Of a stretch of DNA of 27,500 nt, positions 1-8,769 are shown piece by piece. Made by a program: the position numbers and the translations under genes. Under the pieces are notes generated by a model. The model was given only the letters and a program-made list of their open reading frames with translations. It was not told the DNA's origin and searched no databases. The number at the start of each line of letters is the position of its first letter. The stretch's first letter is position 1. This DNA comes from Chromera velia (Eukaryota; Sar; Chromeraceae): positions 87,645-115,144 of the forward strand of contig JAHBMJ010000951.1 of the NCBI GenBank assembly GCA_018398765.1. Direction: 5' to 3'.

Positions 1-1010
1 CAATCATTCGCATCGATCATCGAATTCACGATCTTTGCCTTCGAGAAGAGAGATTGACCTCGATGTCCTTTGCACAAATGCTAATGGAAGAAGATGCTTC
101 AACAGGAAAGGAACAAAGAAAACAGAAGGACGGATAACTCAAAGTCTTTACTGTTAGCGCAGTATGATTGTGAGAATAAGGCAGACACTCAGATCGATCG
201 GTGAAGAGAGAGGATGAGAGTTGAAGTTAGGCAGAGGTGACTGGGTTAGCTGTGGAGAAACCAATCATATCAGTACACCCCATGAGCTGCTGAACTTTAG
301 GTTTGAGTCCTGTGAGCAATCCTCAACTCTGCCCTTCATGTAATACAAGAGAGCTCGCTTTAAGTCATGCAATGGTTGTCAGCTCAATCAATAGCCAATA
401 TAATTGTTTGACTCTGTTCTGCTTGGCACTGTGTATGGCATGACTGCCCGTATGGGATTTAAATGGCAGGGACGCCACTCTGGAGAGAAGGGGCACGTAG
501 CATTATGGAGGTTGGACTGTGACTATGACAAGCATTTGTATCAGGACCGCGTCTACGGTGGGCGCGACGTCAAGCATACCACACAGCATGCATATAAAAT
601 TAATGGTGCTCGCATGCAGTTAATAAGAAGTCATCTGTTGTACGTTTAGCTTGAATACAAGAGATTGCAGTACTGACTGTACATAACAGAACTTTAATCT
701 TATGAGTCCCGTACGCTACCCGACAACTAGCATTTTCAAAGCTCTAAAGTTGATTTTGGTACTAGTTTTGGTAGCTCTTACCTTTTGGTCAGTCACTGTC
801 AGTGGTCACCGGTAAAATTTTATAAGGGCAGTATTTAATAATTAAAGCTGTATAATTGTTACAACAGGCTAGCGTACAGGCTAGCACTACCTAATAGCCT
901 AGGAATACAAATGCACAGAGGATAGAGATATACCGTCCAATTACAAAGCCCAATGATTCTCAGAATTAGACATTCAAATCAAGCTACAGGGGGAAAAATG
1001 TTTCAACCAG
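1..1010. other. Gene-less left flank
   Basis: I see no convincing gene here. One 81-codon open frame at 404-649 lacks any recognisable motif and has only a non-ATG start. The only structured signal is a possible pol III promoter pair at 246-310, listed separately. Confidence 0.5.
246..310 (+). promoter_or_regulatory. Possible tRNA-like A box and B box (SINE head?)
   Basis: GGTTTGAGTCC at 300-310 differs by one base from the pol III B-box consensus GGTTCGANTCC. TTAGCTGTGGAG at 246-257 is a weak A-box match, 42 bases upstream, which is within the usual tRNA spacing. No cloverleaf can be drawn with confidence, so this is at best a degenerate tRNA-derived SINE head. A chance match is quite possible. 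Confidence 0.2.
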
Positions 1011-1455
1011 AGGGCGGCGCACTAACAGATTTTTGCCACGGGGTGGCAAAGAAGGTCTGACCCCCTCCTCCCCCTTTTCTTATATATACGCCCGGGCCCT
1101 CTACCTATGTGCAGAATTAAATTCACGCCACGTGTAGAAACTGTGCAACCTCTCTCCGGTTTCATCGTTTTCACTTTTGTATATGACCATAATAGTTGTA
1201 TCAGAATTTATAGTATGAATAGGTTTGTTCAAAGCCTTGATACTAGGCTAGCCAAAGCCAGTAATCAAAACTTTATCTGACTTAACATGATTGAAAGCAG
1301 GACTTCAGCTTAGTAGGACTTGAGCTAGGACTTCAGTGTTGTGGCAGGTCTTAGGGCAGGTCATTTTTTAATTTCGCCACGCCTCACTCCCCCCCTTCTC
1401 CCCCCCTTCCCCCCAATTTCGCCACCCCATAGCGAAAATCTTTTAGTGCGCTGCT
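1011..1455. mobile_element. MITE-like element with about 44-bp terminal inverted repeats
   Basis: The left end (1011-1054) and the reverse complement of the right end (1412-1455) share the pattern GCGCACTAAMAGATTTTYGC followed by YAYGGGGTGGCRAA. Each end also folds on itself. At the left, TTTGCCAC (1032-1039) pairs perfectly with GTGGCAAA (1043-1050) across GGG; the right-end copy of this hairpin is slightly degraded. The interior has no coding capacity and contains C-rich runs near 1387-1414. A clear target-site duplication was not identified. The structure fits a non-autonomous DNA transposon, but the superfamily cannot be named. Confidence 0.6.
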
Positions 1456-2281
1456 CCCAGTGCAGATCGATCAATATGAATTATTATAAGGAGAAACAAA
1501 CATTTAGGCAAACATTTTTAGAAATATTTTGTCGTTTAGACCAACGTCTGCAAAAAAGCGAAAAAAAAAAACATTATTTTTGGGTGGAGGGCGTCTAGCT
1601 ATTTTAAGACTGTACGTAGGACTGTACGTAGCAAAATTGTATAAAAAAAGGGAAGGGGGGGTTAGACTTTCGATCGTCGGCAGATTTTTTGCTACCGCAT
1701 GTGGCTAAAATACTTTAATAGAGAAAAATTTAAAATAACAGGAACTTCAATAACTCAATTAAGTTTTCGGTAAAAAAAAATAAAAAATTAATAAGTGTGA
1801 TTAACTCTTATAAAGTCTAGTCTGCATGGAGCTAGATCTGGGGTCTAGTCTCTTCTTCTCTCTATAGTATTAGCTCTTATTTATCAACACATTCAAATTT
1901 AAGTGAAACGATTGTTCATTACTGTGATGTTAGTAGTTGTGTGAGTAGTTGTGATGAGATGACTCGAAAGATCTCGAAAGGACTGTATTGAAATAACACG
2001 GACCGAATTGATGCTACGCCGAGTCAATGCTCACACAGGGCCAAAATATCTGAATTTGACTCTGCAATGCGGTTGTCACACCGTTTGAGATTATACACAA
2101 TCTCTGGAGACAGTCGCTCTGGTGAGACATCAACAAAAGAGGCTCACGGTGCAGGTTGCAATCGGTACATGTGTCTTTTCAGGAGCACGTGAGACGACCA
2201 AGCTCTTTTTCAACGAACGGATTTCCGTCTCATACTCACATAATTCCGTTTGCTCTTTCTCACAGACTGTTGGAGCATTTT
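1456..2281. other. Non-coding, AT-rich stretch
   Basis: No gene is supported. There is a short tandem repeat of an ACTGTACGTAGG-like unit near 1608-1630, and A-rich runs near 1560 and 1770. It lies downstream of the minus-strand gene ending at 2370, so its right part probably includes that gene's 3' flank or 3' UTR. Confidence 0.4.
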
Positions 2282-2377
2282 GTTTCCTCTCTGCCTGCCT
2301 GATTCCTCCCTCTCTTTTCCTAATCAAGTTTCCTCTCTGCCTGCCTGCCGGATTCCTCGCTCTCTTTTCCTAATCAA
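2282..2377. repeat. Tandem duplication (46 + 50 bp) spanning a stop codon
   Basis: The block at 2282-2327 is repeated at 2328-2377. Both contain CTCTCTGCCTGCCT, then GATTCCTC, then TCTCTTTTCCTAATCAAG. The second copy has four extra bases and one substitution. The second copy contains the last codons and TAG stop (2370-2372) of the minus-strand gene, so the end of the coding sequence and the start of the 3' UTR were duplicated together. Confidence 0.85.
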
Positions 2378-4164
2378 GTTTCATCATGTCTGCTTCTGTG
2401 AGAGGTGCCTCCGACTCCACCGGTTCTGCTGTCTCTGCCGACTCCTCCTCCGATTCCCCCCCCGCGTCCCTGGGCTCGGCCTTGAAGGTGACATCGGGAA
2501 AGAGCTTGCTGAGGGTACCTACGAAGGCAAACAGAATCTCGTCGGTCGGCTGGTAACTTCCCGAGTCGGCGTTCACGTGGACAACTCCGGTCTCGTCTTT
2601 CCAGAGCTCTCCGGCACAACTGCAAAGAATGGAAAAAGCAACGAACAATTGAGGGGCAGTTCAGCAAAGAAGGGAAGCCGGAGATTGGAGTTCGGTGCAT
2701 GGCAAAAAGACTACCTTCACTAACTCGGGGCGTGAGTCTCCAGAAAAGCAAAGCGTGTTTTTATGAGATTTGATTCTGAAATAGATTTGGCCGGTCATTC
2801 AATTCTTTGAGTCTGACCCTCACTTCTTCCTCTCTCTTCGCGCATTCTCCATTTCTTGTTTGGTTGGGACATCTCCACTTAATTCCCTTCACTCTCATGT
2901 TCACTTCAGACCCCCGTTCCGTTCCGTTCCGTTCTGTTGCCACTTTTTGTCCTTTCTCTCATTTATCCCTCTGTCTCTATTCCCATCGCGATTAACGTCC
3001 TCTTCTTTTTCCCTTCAGACTCTCCTCCACTCCAACTCAGCATTGCTAAGCACCCGCCTTGTTGACTTGCCGGCTGAACGTTCTCTTTTTTCGATTTCTT
3101 TCCTGTCACTTCATCTCTCCATCCAAGTCATCCACCCACTCACTCACTCACTCACTCACCCACTCACTCACTCACTCACTCACTAACTGACCGAACGTCG
3201 TCAGAGTATCCAGAGATCATGAGGTGCTTTGCTGCGACCCAGTCCACCAGCTTGTAGGCAACAGCAAGTCGGGTGATGGTCAGGTTCTCAGAGGTCAGCA
3301 CGTAGTTGTACTTGTGCTTCAGTTTCTCGTCCTCCGTCGTGCGTGTCTGCAGAGCCCTCTGGATGCCCTTGGCCGTCATGGGAGGCAGGGGGATGAACTC
3401 GGATGCCATCTGCGAGCGCATGGCCCCGACGGTCCACTGGGAGAAAAGGATGTTCTCCTTCAGCTTCGTCACGAAGTCCTTGTCCTTCTTTGCAAAGGCC
3501 ACAAGCTTCTCGGGGAGGGCCTGGTTGATCTGGTCTGTGTACTTGGTCAGGTCAATGCGCATCTGCAGGGAGGGAGGGATCGAGGGAGTGAATGACATGC
3601 AGGACCGAGAATTAAGAAAAGGGGACCGGCAAAACGGGGAAATAAATGAAGGGGAAAAAAGAAGTACTGGGGAAAGGGCTGACGTATTCAGTCGTTTGAA
3701 AACTGACTGAGTGTCTGTCTGCATGTTTGCTTTCCTGTTTGATTGGCAAACCAACTGACCGACTGACTGACCGACGTACTGGTTGACCAACCATCTTCCT
3801 GTCTGGCTGCCTGTTTGTCTGCCTGTTGATTTGACTGACGAACCGACCAGAATATGGTCTCCCCAGAGTCTTCTGAGTTGTTTGCCGATCCACGAGGATG
3901 CTGCCACCGAGACAGGGAGCCTCTCTCCATCGTCCTCTGGGCTGTCTGCCTCCATCAATTCGACCAGCTCCTTCTGTCTGTCTGCGTTCATCGAGGTGAT
4001 GGCGATCGCCGCCTTCTTCCTCTCCTCTCGGGCCTCCGGGGTGTCGGAGGCACGGTTCCAGTGCTGCAGGGGGGTGGACATCTGCAAACATACAGACATA
4101 GATGAATGCATACAAGCAAACGTACATACAAAAAGACAGACCATATCGTCTTTTCTTCACAAAA

Positions 4165-4201
<37 letters not shown>

Positions 4202-4572
4202 GTTTGAGTACCTGAGAGGAGTGGACGCCGGGTAGGTGGGCGAATGGGGGAATGTCCGTTGTGAAAGCGTTCGAAAAAGATCGGCACGCAGACAGAAGAG
4301 TTCATTGGTAGTCAGAAAACCAGACAGTAGAAGGGTGCTACAGAGCAGACAGACGGATCAACAGACATACACGCACACATACACAAATACATAGAGACAT
4401 GTGAACATATATGTTTCTTTTCCTTCTCTCCTTCCTGCCACGAACACAACAGGCAAGTAAACAGACAGGAAGGAAGAAGGAAAGTAAGAATATATACTTA
4501 CAGATAGAGAAAGGCAGAGACAGACGGACAGACTGGCCGGCAGGCACAGACAAAGGGAGAGCAAAAAAAAAA

Positions 4573-4611
<39 letters not shown>

Positions 4612-5661
4612 AAGGAAGGAAGGAAGGAAGGAAGGAGGGAAGGAAGGAGGGAAGGAAGGAAAGAAGGAAGGAAGGAAGGAAGGAAGGGAAGGAAGGAAGG
4701 AAGGAAGGAAGGAAAGGAAGGAAAGGAAGGAAAGGAAGGGAGGGAAGGAAGGAGGGAAGGAAGGAAGGAAGAAAGAAAGAGAGAAAGAAAGAAAGAAAAA
4801 AAGAAAGAAAGAAAGAAAGAAAGAGAAAAAGAAAGAAAATCAAACACGCGAAGAATCAAAGAAGACTATAGACAGGCAAATCCTCACCTCTGCCCACATA
4901 ATTGAGTGATAGAATTCATCCAAGCTTTGAGATGTTGTTCGGACGACGTCAAATTCCAGCTTCACGGGTTTCTCCCACTCCGACGCTGGGTAGTAATAAA
5001 TCTCCCGACGAAGTGACGCTTCAAGGAAGGAAGTGGGCCAGACGTAAGTCCTCAGTTTCCCGTCTTGAGTTTCAAATCCGGCGTCTGCCAACACGTTCAA
5101 GTCCTGATTCAAACACGTGATGCCCTTCTGGCCTTCGTGAGACAGCGCTGCCCCTCTGATACGTGCCACTGCCTCTTCAGGAAGATTTGTAGGCACAAGG
5201 AAATATCCCGACTGGACGCTGCCGTGTTTGTTTTTGATGGTCTTCATGGGCTCTCTCCAGAGGGATTTGGCAGCAACTTCAGTCACGGTCGGTTTGTCTT
5301 CTCCTTCCTCGGGTGGGTTAACGATTGCAAGGAAGACATTCGGCTTTCCAAAGCCGAAGAAGAATTGACCAGTCTTGAAGTACAGAGGAGCAGTGATAGT
5401 GTAGATCCCTGGCTTTCCGACTGCGGGGGCCTCTTTGTAGTTGGAAGAGACGTCAATGACTGAGGTGGTGAAGTGGTGAGCAACCGTCTCGACTGTTGTT
5501 TTGTAGTTGATCTCTGGGTTCAAATAGGCTTTCCCTCCACTCATGAGGTCTGTATGGAGAATGGGATGTGTGGATGCCTTCTTTTGTCGAAGGCCGAGAC
5601 CCTCAGAGACTCCCAATAGAGTCCAAAGAGAGACGGCAAGGAGAACAGGAACAGATCTCAT
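2370..5661 (-). CDS. Four-exon gene for an unrecognised secreted protein (about 540 aa)
   Basis: Proposed exons, minus strand: 5661-4888, 4081-3848, 3562-3192 and 2619-2370 (stop TAG). The start was chosen because it opens a clear signal peptide, MRSVPVLLAVSLWTLLGVSEG, so the product probably enters the secretory pathway. Exon 1 ends GAG|GTGAGG. Exons 2 and 3 follow TTTGCAG and CCCTGCAG, all in phase 0. Exon 3 to exon 4 joins in phase 2 (CG|T). The frame then reads AGELWKDETG, followed by VNADSGSYQPTDE. That resembles an AGE-G-N-SGHYxP pattern I recall from assorted bacterial and protist proteins of unclear role; I cannot name the family. The tail is acidic (GGESEEESAETAEP). The exon 2 end is the least certain point: a donor after 3908 would give about 522 instead of 542 residues. 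The exon 3 donor may be 12 nt further downstream. The gene is divergent from the gene at 6367. No function is assigned. Confidence 0.72.
3131..3183. repeat. (ACTC)n / (GTGA)n microsatellite at the start of intron 3
   Basis: The plus strand carries repeated CACT units with one CACC interruption. On the sense (minus) strand this reads GTGAGTGAGTGA and begins a few bases after the predicted exon 3 donor. It therefore contains a ladder of consensus-like GTGAGT splice donors every 4 nt. Confidence 0.9.
4166..4202. repeat. (GACA)n microsatellite in intron 1
   Basis: About nine GACA units lie within intron 1 of the minus-strand secreted-protein gene. More diverged GACA/GACT-rich sequence continues around 3705-3845 in intron 2, so tetranucleotide repeats have accumulated through this gene's introns. 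Confidence 0.9.
4576..4839. repeat. 264-nt uninterrupted purine tract: (GA)n, (GGAA)n, (GAAA)n
   Basis: From 4576 to 4839 every plus-strand base is A or G. It starts as (GA)n (4576-4607), continues as GGAA with GGGA interruptions (to about 4769) and ends as GAAA (to 4839). It lies in intron 1 close to its 5' end, so the pre-mRNA carries the pyrimidine strand. Long open frames here are repeat artefacts. Confidence 0.95.
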
Positions 5662-6366
5662 CTTGACAGATTCACTGGGGTTCTTGCAACCAAAAAAAGG
5701 AGTATATATGTATGGTGTCCCTGGCAGCTGAGACTCCTTGGATTTAGAGGCGGTGACTGTCGACAGTGATCGACTGATGAGGCCTTCACATCGATCGCAC
5801 CTCGAACGATCTGAAAGGAGACTTATATATAATTGCATGAATGAAAGGATCTTTTTTATTCGATCATCCTTATATATACATGCACGCATGCATGCATGCA
5901 GTAACACCATTTTTTTCATTTTCCAACAATTAAAAAGATTAAAATTCCATGCACGCATGCATGCATGCATGCATGCATGCATGCCAAAAAAAAAAATACG
6001 TTAAAAAAAAAATCCGCCTGCATGCATGCACATGCAACCCGCATGCAGGAATTAAGCGTCGATCCGGCAATGTACGTCCGTCTCTCTGCATGATTAATTC
6101 CAGATAGATATCCAGACATGTCATACGTCAATGCAGCAACCACTATTCAGCCGTCCTTTTCATCAAAAAGCAATCTTGACCCATGTGCTTACCACTCGCT
6201 TGCTCGCTCCTTCTGAAGCAAGCAGCAGATCGAGACAAGCAATCGAACCTTTTCCTCCTGTAGCTGCGCGCATTCGGAAACCGCATCCACGTTCATCCTT
6301 CGAGAGCCCCTTTCAAAGGAAAGCCCACTGGTCAAACGAAAGACTTACCGCTGGAATCCGAGCACA
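5662..6366. promoter_or_regulatory. Shared divergent promoter region with GCATGCAT blocks
   Basis: This 705-bp interval separates two divergent starts (5661 minus, 6367 plus), so it probably holds both promoters. Three blocks of the palindromic unit TGCATGCA occur: 5889-5900, a longer (GCAT)n run at 5955-5984, and 6019-6030 with a further GCATGCAG at 6041-6048. The first two blocks share the lead-in ATGCACGCATGC. TGCATGCA is a known binding site of the ApiAP2 factor PF14_0633 in Plasmodium and of its Cryptosporidium counterpart. Regulatory use here is an inference, since a (GCAT)n microsatellite would look the same. No TATA box can be assigned with confidence. Confidence 0.5.
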
Positions 6367-7203
6367 ATGACGTCCTCGGGTTTCTTTCGCTTTCTTCACC
6401 TTTTGGGTCTCTGCGCGTTCGTTTTCTTACCAGCCTCCCAGTCTGTCCCCTTGACCCTCGAGAACTTGAAGAAGACCGGAGTCCCAAAAGGAGGCACCAT
6501 TGGCATTTTCAGTGCCACCTTTGATCCTCTGACCATCCACCACACCCGGTTGATCTACACAGCCCTGGAGTCCGGGAATTTCGACGCAATTGTTGTCATT
6601 CCAGCAGACCCCAACCTGCTCAAGGCGGGTGCAACAGAAATAAGCATTCGGTATGAGTTCGTACAAGAGGGGTTTGCATCCGACCCCCGTGTTTTGGTCC
6701 CCGAATACAATTCCCCTGAATTTGCCCCCACTTTCTTAGACAAACTTCGCAACCCCCTTCCAGGCCACCAAACTAGGGCTGTAGTCCACTGGGTCCAGAA
6801 CAAAGGGTATAAAACCATGGGGGTCATTCTGAAGTCCGACGTGGATTCTCTTGGCAAAGGGGAGGTAGCAAGGATTGCTCTTGCCAACAGATTGCCAGTC
6901 AACTCATGGCTTGTTTCAGTTCCGAACAAAGATAAGACCGACTTTTCAGTCACTCTTCTGATGAGAAATCGAAAATACATGGAAGCCCCAGACCCCCCTT
7001 CTTCTTCCATTGTAAGGAAGTACTTGAAGGCCCACCCAGAGCTGTACGCCCTCGGAGGAAACGCCATGGAGATGGTCCCCGAGTCCGAGCTTCCCGTGTC
7101 GTTGGCCGTCCGGAAAGTAATTCGCCAACACGCTGTGTACTACACCCCCAGCAAGGACACCATTCCGCAGCTGAATGTCGTTAATCAGATGAGCGTGCAG
7201 TGA
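6367..7203 (+). CDS. Secreted NadD/NMNAT-like nucleotidyltransferase
   Basis: Intronless, 278 aa, stop TGA. Residues 1-26 form a signal peptide (hydrophobic core LLGLCAFVFLPA, probable cleavage near ASQS). The rest follows the nucleotidyltransferase fold of nicotinate/nicotinamide mononucleotide adenylyltransferases, which join a mononucleotide with ATP to make NAD or its acid precursor. GIFSATFDP (46-54) is followed by T56-I-H58-H59 at the (H/T)xGH site: the second His is kept and the Gly is His. LKSDVDSL (155-162) matches the usual GxD segment. PSSSIVRKYL (211-220) matches the ISSTxIR motif. ELPVSLAVRKVI then HAVYY (241-259) matches the NadD C-terminal LPxxVxxYIxxxxLY pattern. The length is slightly above bacterial NadD because of the leader. 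The substrate cannot be read from sequence; another member of the superfamily is possible. A secreted, luminal or plastid-routed location is an inference. It is divergent from the secreted-protein gene at 5661. Confidence 0.82.
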   Translation: MTSSGFFRFLHLLGLCAFVFLPASQSVPLTLENLKKTGVPKGGTIGIFSATFDPLTIHHTRLIYTALESGNFDAIVVIPADPNLLKAGATEISIRYEFVQEGFASDPRVLVPEYNSPEFAPTFLDKLRNPLPGHQTRAVVHWVQNKGYKTMGVILKSDVDSLGKGEVARIALANRLPVNSWLVSVPNKDKTDFSVTLLMRNRKYMEAPDPPSSSIVRKYLKAHPELYALGGNAMEMVPESELPVSLAVRKVIRQHAVYYTPSKDTIPQLNVVNQMSVQ

Positions 7204-8498
7204 CTGCATGATCGACGGCGGCGGAAGGCAGCCTCCTAGCCTATGCCTATAATTCCTAAATGGGAAGGCGCCAACAGCCCTCCATTGACGACAGGGACTC
7301 ATGCATTGTTTTTGAATCTAAACAACCGCAAGAGTGAGGGTATACTTGTGGGTCTAATCAAGAGAACCCGCCTTCACGACTTTCGATCAGTTCATCGCGT
7401 GGAAAGAGAAGATCGACGAGAGAACCGGGAATGCATGGCCCCTGTGCTCTGCAGCTAGACGGAGCATTGTGAGGACGACCGAATGTGTTATGATGTGCTC
7501 AGGCTCCCAATGTACCATGCAATCACGTGTCCCGGCCTGCTCACAGAGGGAGGGAGAGAGGAAGAAAAGAGTGAGTGAGAAAGATGATCTAAGACAGCTA
7601 GGGGAGGCGGAGAGAGGAAAAGGTGTAAAGATATTTGCACTACCGAGGCAGAAACCCAGTCTGAATGGCAACGCGTGCTTCATGTATACCTAGCTTCATA
7701 CATTATTAGACACGTCAATCTAGACGTCAACGGACGTCAATGACAAACAACTAAGCACACAACGACCTGACAACGTCAAGAATACAACTAAAAATCTAGA
7801 CTAGAAATACCAATGTATCAGAAATCGGATTAATTGTTGAGCCTATCTGACCTCATCTAGGCTCATTAAAAAAAACCAGAACACTAGCCAGAATAACCCA
7901 GAGGGCAACCAGCCGAAAAACTAGCCGATTTTGAAGACTAGCAAGGCATAGCAAAATACTCATAGTATAGTAGTATACATGCTCATTTTTGATCGTTTTT
8001 ATGATCTTTTTTTTTTTTAAATCTAGTTTTTAGTTTTAGTGTAATCAGTAAGGTAATCAGACACCTATTTGAAAAGTTATTTTAAAAATTGGGAGCTTAT
8101 TTAACACAAAATATGTTTTTGAGACCGTTTTATTATTATTCATTATTCAAGCCCCTCTACAAAAAAAAATTAAATCACAGGAAAATCTGTGGAAAATGAA
8201 TAGGAAATCCTACGCCGACCTACGGAAAATTTAATCATAAAGAAATTCTAGGAGAAATTCATTATTCATATAAAAAATTGAGAAGAAATCTGAGCTATAA
8301 GATTTGTTTGCTGATTTTCCTTCGATTTCCCCCTCTTAATTGGGCCTAGTCTATGCGTTGCACTTTAAGTAAGTATAAAATTCTAAAAAAATATAAAAAT
8401 GAAGGTCTTAATTTTTTTTTTAAGTATTATATGATTGAAAGGTTTGGTTCATACTCAGAGCTACTATCGATATGCATATGTCCGGGTGAGGCTTCAGA
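7204..8498. other. 3' flank of the nucleotidyltransferase gene, then AT-rich DNA
   Basis: No gene is supported. The first 500 bases are mixed in composition; from about 7700 to 8450 the DNA is A/T-rich with several A or T runs. A small cluster of ACGTCAA heptamers (about 7712-7780) is the only ordered signal. Confidence 0.45.
7712..7780. repeat. Cluster of ACGTCAA heptamers
   Basis: ACGTCAA occurs four times within about 70 bases, twice as the palindrome-bearing GACGTCAA. GACGTCA is the core of CRE/ATF-type sites in animals and of bZIP sites in plants. There is no nearby start to regulate except at a distance, so function is uncertain. Confidence 0.35.
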
Positions 8499-8762
8499 TC
8501 AATCTGCTGATTTCAACATATTGCACTGCACCGTTGGCCGCCGTTTTTCGACTGCAAAGGTGTAGATTACACCACAGGGGGCGTACTCAGGTCCCGACAA
8601 GGCGTTAACACTATATACCACTCCAGCCCACTCCCAGCAGGAGGATGTCTTCCCTCGGTAGCGACTGTAGTACATCCGCATGGTTGGTTTAAATCGTTTC
8701 CTGTACCGTCCTGGATAATACCTCCGGTGAAGTGAAAAGATGTCGTCCTCGGCTGAAGATCG
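8499..8762 (-). other. 88-codon R/Y-rich open frame, unidentified
   Basis: Open from just after a TAA to a TGA at 8499. It begins with a basic, tyrosine-rich stretch (RRYYPGRYRKRFKP) followed by SCWEWAGVVY. The residue mix is more protein-like than its surroundings. It has no start with context, no match I can name and no neighbours supporting it. It may be a decayed fragment of something or chance. Confidence 0.2.
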
Positions 8763-8769
8763 TTAGCGC

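Noticed and set aside
404-649. 81-codon plus-strand ORF
   Set aside because: Non-ATG start, no motif, no neighbouring exon and no compositional support.
4141-4210. GACA repeat as a CRISPR-like array
   Set aside because: Uniform tetranucleotide microsatellite without spacers, in a eukaryotic intron.
4338-4905. Long open frames of Phe/Leu/Ser/Pro or Lys/Arg/Glu/Gly on both strands
   Set aside because: They are translations of the (GGAA)n/(GAAA)n purine tract inside intron 1; tetranucleotide repeats without stops stay open in every frame.
3224-5463. Plus-strand ORFs opposite the secreted-protein exons
   Set aside because: They are antisense shadows; the minus strand has signal peptide, splice sites and consistent phases.
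6367-7203. Bacterial contamination as the source of the NadD-like gene
   Set aside because: It begins with a secretory leader, lacks a ribosome-binding site or operon context, and sits on the same contiguous sequence as an intron-containing gene and LINEs. Ancient transfer remains possible.
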